A stretch of DNA of 64,000 nucleotides from Branchiostoma lanceolatum (taxonomy: Eukaryota; Chordata; Leptocardii; Amphioxiformes; Branchiostomatidae): contig NC_089736.1 of assembly GCF_035083965.1 (NCBI RefSeq), positions 2,648,501 through 2,712,500 of the forward strand, written 5' to 3'. Shown here piece after piece: positions 60,303 through 64,000 of this stretch (position 1 is its first letter; the number at the start of each line of letters is the position of its first letter). The notes below the pieces were generated by a model. The model saw nothing but the letters and a program-made list of their open reading frames with translations. It made no database searches and had not been told where the DNA came from. The translations under genes were made by a program, and so were the position numbers.

Positions 60303-60362
60303 GCCATGTGTTACGCTGAAGGGCAGTTATACCGGCTTTACGGATACAGATACAGCAGTAGT
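60303..60362 (-). repeat. Dispersed repeat A, copy 4 (reverse)
   Basis: The plus strand reads gtgttacgctgaagggcagt, tataccggcttt, cggatacagatacagc, the reverse complement of the family at 6328 and 6693. It lies just downstream of the spastin-like stop codon, so it is probably within the 3' UTR. Confidence 0.65.
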
Positions 60363-62189
60363 TTAACTGTCTAGTAGAAAAGGATTTTAGATTGTCTGGA
60401 TTTTAGATTGTCTGAGTGTTTATACATATGGCCACAGCAAGTAAATTTTATGGATGACATCCTCCGCAGACTCCAAAATTAATGAGATAGGGCAACAAAA
60501 AAACAAGGCAGGCAAAAAAAACAAGATTCCTATATTTTCAAATTTTTGAGATCATGAATCTTGTAAACAAGACTTGAGGCAACAAAATATGATATCACGA
60601 CCAACAGGTCTTTTATTCCTGTATTCAACCAATGAGGTTTCATATATGATATAAGACCTCCTTGATTCAACAGTAAACATGTCATACCATCATGGGCATT
60701 CATATGCAATGGAACACCTGGGCAGCAACTATATTCAACTGGGTATTCATATGGAACACTATGGCAACACATGCCATCAAATGTGAGCAATTGAGCCTCA
60801 AGTTTGCTGGATCATATCAAACAATTGCACAACGCAGAAAGCCTTTGCTGGACATATCATCCGAGGGCAATGAAAACGTAATTTTGTTAGTTGTTCACTT
60901 CATTCAAGAACAGCACATCGGATTACACGTAGTTGATAATAATGGCACAGAAATTCCACACTACTATAGTACAAGTTTGGCATGAGGGCTGCACAGTGTC
61001 TTCCTGTAAGTTGGTGACAACGAGCAATCTTGTTACAGCTTGTATACACAATAATTGTACAGTACAACGCATTTGTACAGAGTTTTCACAATTCTTACAT
61101 TTGAAAATGCCTTTCTATGGCATCTAGAACGTTTTTGGGATAGAATTGACTGTAGTTTGCGACCTATTGTATTACTTTCGGTATGTTGACCATTGCCGAA
61201 GGATAAAAAAAATCTTTCTTTTTTTCTCCAAAATCAAGCGAAAATTAATGAGCGTGCTGATGTCATCCATAAAATTTACTTGCTGTGGCCTATCATGGCT
61301 TTTCTCAAATTTCTGAACATGTACGTGTTTGGAAGAATATCTGCTATAGTTTCACAAAGAATGAAATGGTATATGGAATATAATGTAACATGAATTTTAA
61401 TGCTAATTTTGAACATAAGATTTCAACTGTCATTGAAAAGTTTCACAAAAAATTTTAAAATGTCAATGGAAAAAAGAAAGTCTGTCAACCTAGCATACAG
61501 CTCCATGTATGATCTATCCTTGAATGCGAATCCAGCTCTTGTCTTAGTATATTTCGTGGTATTTTAATCGCCTTGTGAATGAAGAATTAGGTTGTCCGGG
61601 TGTTCATGGCATTCCTTCATGTACCTTTACATGTACCTGTATATTTTGACTGTCCTTCTCTTGCTACTTGTTCTGTTGTATGAGGAACTTTTGTACATGA
61701 CTTGTTAAGCTGTATCATATTTTCATTCTGAATGTGAAATATCATTTGAGACATGTTTTGTAGTAAATGTATCTGTACTGTAGTTTAAGATATCTGGTTC
61801 GACCACTCTTATCTGGAAGACTTCTGCACCTTCCAGATCAGTATGGCTACTAAGTTTTAAGAAGATACTGTGACACTGTGATGTCGGGAACAAAAAGATA
61901 TTCTTTTTTTTACTCATTCTTGTGTCATTTTTTTCCTGTATATACACAGGGAATGCACTGTTAAGGATTAGATAGAGGACTTCACTAGTGGGTTTTTAAT
62001 TAGTTCAAGCTTTAAGTCATTGGCTAAAAACCTTACCAGTGGTGGGTAAATAAGAGTTTGAACCCCTGATCCAGTAGTGGGATATCTGCTTTAAAATCGG
62101 TGAGTTAGGGTTTTAGGTATGCTATTACATATTAGTAGGTTTTGGTGCTATTTTGTAACATGTATGTAGGCTAAGAGAAGCATTTAAAT

Positions 62190-62330
62190 CATCATCATCA
62201 TCATAATAAATACCCCCACATGACCCTGCCAGGGGCAAGGTAGAAGGGGAGAGGAGGTCCCTGGCTAAGGGGGGCAGGCCTCCAGCCTGGCATGGTAAGA
62301 CTTAACAGTGGGAGCCGTCACAATCAGTAC
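62190..62330 (-). mobile_element. 3' fragment of a LINE related to the 38184-41366 element
   Basis: The reverse complement contains a ccaggctggaggcctgcc block, then ccttagcc, gggacctcct, taccttgcccctggcaggg, matching 41269-41335 of the large element across the end of its ORF and its 3' UTR. It ends in (ATG)n (atcatcatcatc on the plus strand, 62190-62203) instead of (gttgaa)n, so it is a relative with a different tail. Only the last 100 or so bases remain. Confidence 0.8.
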
Positions 62331-63235
62331 CCAAAACCAGACAGTCATCTTATAACCTGTCCTATCATTACTCAGTCAACAGTAATTTTTAAACAACCAA
62401 GCTGACCCTTTTGAATACATAAACCTCATATCAACTTAAGGTACTTTGAAATTTAAGCACTTTGCTGTAGAATTGACTTACAAGTCAGTGGAGATTACAT
62501 GCAGGAGGAGGGTGCAATAGCTGTTTGCAGTTGACATAACCAAAGAAAATCCGAGAAACCGTGAACACAAAACCACCACAAATATCTCACGGTTCTTGTT
62601 TAACCAAGGAAGTTTTAATCATAAAACAGTTGCATACAGCAAGCAGATGTAAGAATAAAACCCTGCGAAGCTGAACTCAGATGTGTGCTTTCTGACTGAG
62701 GTTTTTGCATTTCAAAAATGTCCTTAGGTCATGTTGATTTGATTATATGGATGACATCCTATGGGAACCCCAAAACTGATGCATTGCGTGCAAATAAAAG
62801 AAAAGTTTGGTAAAATAAAAGAAGTTGCCTTAATTATGAAATCTATGGGATCAGGAAGGTTCAACAACTCTTTAAGAGTGAATAATAGATTATTCATTTT
62901 CACATCTCCACGTCTGCTTTTGTGACTTTGGAATTGATTTTGTTATTCTGCAACTTTGCAATTAGTATCATTTTACAATATTCATATAATATGATACTTT
63001 TGCAGCTGCTTTGTATGATTTACAGTTAGAGTTTTTGGATCATGTAAGTAATTTTTTGTATGTTAAATCATGGGTCTACTAATCCAGTGGCAACAAGCCA
63101 GTGGCTATTGAAAAGATCATCCGGTCAACATTGCATCTGGTAGGTACTATTGACAAGGTCACTCTGTCAACAACAACAAAAAAACAAATGTATGCGATAT
63201 CGCAAAAATTTCTGACAGGTCAGTAATCCCAAACC

Positions 63236-63510
63236 AGTTCCGGGTATCGCAATTCGGTAGCTACTCTTCATTTTACGACAGTTTCCATTTTTGGTGCTAA
63301 AAAATAAAACTGGACTCATAGTGACTCGTTTCCACGTGTAAATAATGAATTGTATCTATCATCGAACAATGACGCTATCATGAAAAGTAGATTTACTTGT
63401 GCAACTAGTTGTTCAATATTTGTGTCGTAAAATATAGCGCAATTTACGTCACTGTTTATACTAGCATGTCAAAGGTCACATAGCGCATGGAAAGACGTCT
63501 GCATGTTTGC
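63236..63510. repeat. Repeat shared with 44495-44770, upstream of the SLX9-like exon
   Basis: Same block order as the copy at 44495, ending in acgtcactgtttatactagc, atgtcaaaggtcacat and agacgtctgc. The SLX9-like start codon follows about 65 bp later, so part of this repeat probably lies in its promoter or 5' UTR. The ttccgg core resembles an ETS-type site, which is a weak clue. Confidence 0.55.
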
Positions 63511-63572
63511 GCATGAGTTTTGCTGCGTATTTGCTGATATTTTGATCGAACAAGCGACTTATTCTGCCAAGC

Positions 63573-63674
63573 ATGGGAAAAATCAAACGCGCGAGACAAA
63601 AGTACCACACATCTGCGGTGAAACTGGGCTCTGAAGCCGATGGGAAGCTTGAGAATCCACCGCAGACGACAAAA
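63573..63674 (+). CDS. First coding exon of an SLX9/FAM207A-like gene (rest outside window)
   Basis: An ATG opens 34 codons starting MGKIKRARQKYHTSAVKL and ending in PPQTTK, directly before a strong gtaagt donor at 63675. The basic MGK-x-(K/R)RxR start resembles the N-terminus of the ribosome-biogenesis proteins SLX9/FAM207A (nucleolar, small-subunit assembly), as I remember that family. Only one exon is visible, so the identification is tentative. Upstream sequence (63236-63500) contains a repeat shared with 44495-44760. Confidence 0.5.
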
Positions 63675-64000
63675 GTAAGTAAAGGGGGAGGGGGTAGCCT
63701 GGGGCTATATTTATCCTGTCAATAACAGGATTTTCGCACCATTGACACGATGAGCGTGTCAAAAACAGGATGATCCTGTCAATAGTGCAAACATTTTTGT
63801 TATTGACTGGATCATCCTGTCAATTATGCAAATTTAAGAATTATTGACAGGATGATCCTGTCAACAGTGGAAATTTCCCCACTATCGACAGGATCAGCAC
63901 AAAACGATTGATGGTAACCCATTATCTATTATGTTGAAATAGACACATGTAACTATGCTTCAAAATTATCATTGTTATGTGCCTTTGCATGTATTATATT
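63675..64000. other. Start of intron 1 of the SLX9-like gene
   Basis: Begins with a strong gtaagt donor and contains the palindrome array (63711-63895). No further exon before the window ends. Confidence 0.45.
63711..63895. repeat. Array of six short palindromes related to TTGACAGGAT-ATCCTGTCAA
   Basis: Self-complementary units lie at about 63713-63730, 63741-63761, 63764-63782, 63801-63823 and 63842-63863, with a half unit near 63885. The clearest reads ttgacaggatgatcctgtcaa (one central unpaired base). One unit has diverged to ttgacacg..cgtgtcaa while keeping complementarity. They sit in the first intron of the SLX9-like gene, 30-50 bp apart, separated by A/T-rich spacers with gtgcaaa / atgcaaat. 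Confidence 0.8.

Larger units (their letters stand above)
60249..63572. other. Intergenic region downstream of the spastin-like gene
   Basis: AT-rich, with a dispersed repeat at 60303, the LINE fragment at 62190 and the promoter-associated repeat at 63236. No exon-like frames with splice signals and no clear polyadenylation signal close to the stop codon were found. Confidence 0.5.

Noticed and set aside
63711..63895. CRISPR-like repeat array
   Set aside because: The units are palindromic and unevenly spaced, spacers are short and A/T-rich, and the genomic context is animal.

Overview
This window looks like nuclear DNA of an invertebrate deuterostome, most likely a lancelet (amphioxus, Branchiostoma). 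The reasons are short animal-type exons with GT-AG introns of 0.2-3 kb, CLCA, VWA and spastin families, a PHD-EN-RT non-LTR retrotransposon, many small dispersed repeats, and repeated tandem duplication of exon-intron boundaries. That last habit is, as I recall, described for amphioxus minisatellites. The species call is inference; no search was possible.

Layout. (1) Positions 1-14565, minus: a CLCA-family (calcium-activated chloride channel regulator) gene of at least 20 exons whose 3' end runs off the left edge. (2) 14566-17132: intergenic, with the two CLCA genes head to head. (3) 17133-32603, plus: a second, divergent CLCA paralogue of 19 exons. The splice phases agree from signal peptide to stop (3420 nt, 1139 aa). 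Its cytoplasmic tail is a coiled coil followed by a domain resembling the microtubule-binding stalk head of dynein heavy chains. (4) 32604-37231: non-coding, ending in nine tandem copies of the last coding segment of the next gene. (5) 37232-43693, minus: a seven-exon, 357-aa, membrane-anchored JmjC/cupin-like protein. A plus-strand non-LTR retrotransposon sits in its fifth intron (38184-41366). (6) 43694-49315: repeat-rich intergenic DNA with two nested foldback elements. (7) 49316-60248, plus: a 440-aa spastin-like AAA ATPase whose linker is built from tandem copies of a small basic Ser/Pro exon. (8) 60249-63572: intergenic, with a reversed fragment of the retrotransposon family. (9) 63573-63674: first coding exon of a gene resembling SLX9/FAM207A, followed by an array of short palindromes.

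Main result. The plus-strand CLCA gene encodes one in-frame protein: signal peptide, CLCA N-terminal domain with a destroyed HExxH protease site, VWA, beta-sandwich region, one transmembrane helix, an acidic and charged coiled coil, and a dynein MTBD-like C-terminus. The minus-strand paralogue has the same order up to the coiled coil, where the window ends, and has lost its protease glutamate by a different substitution. The pair may represent a CLCA-type surface protein wired to the cytoskeleton; that function is inference. A second theme is exon-boundary duplication at eight or more places, including a seven-copy array of the VWA exon in the plus-strand CLCA gene and in-frame repeated exons in the spastin-like gene.
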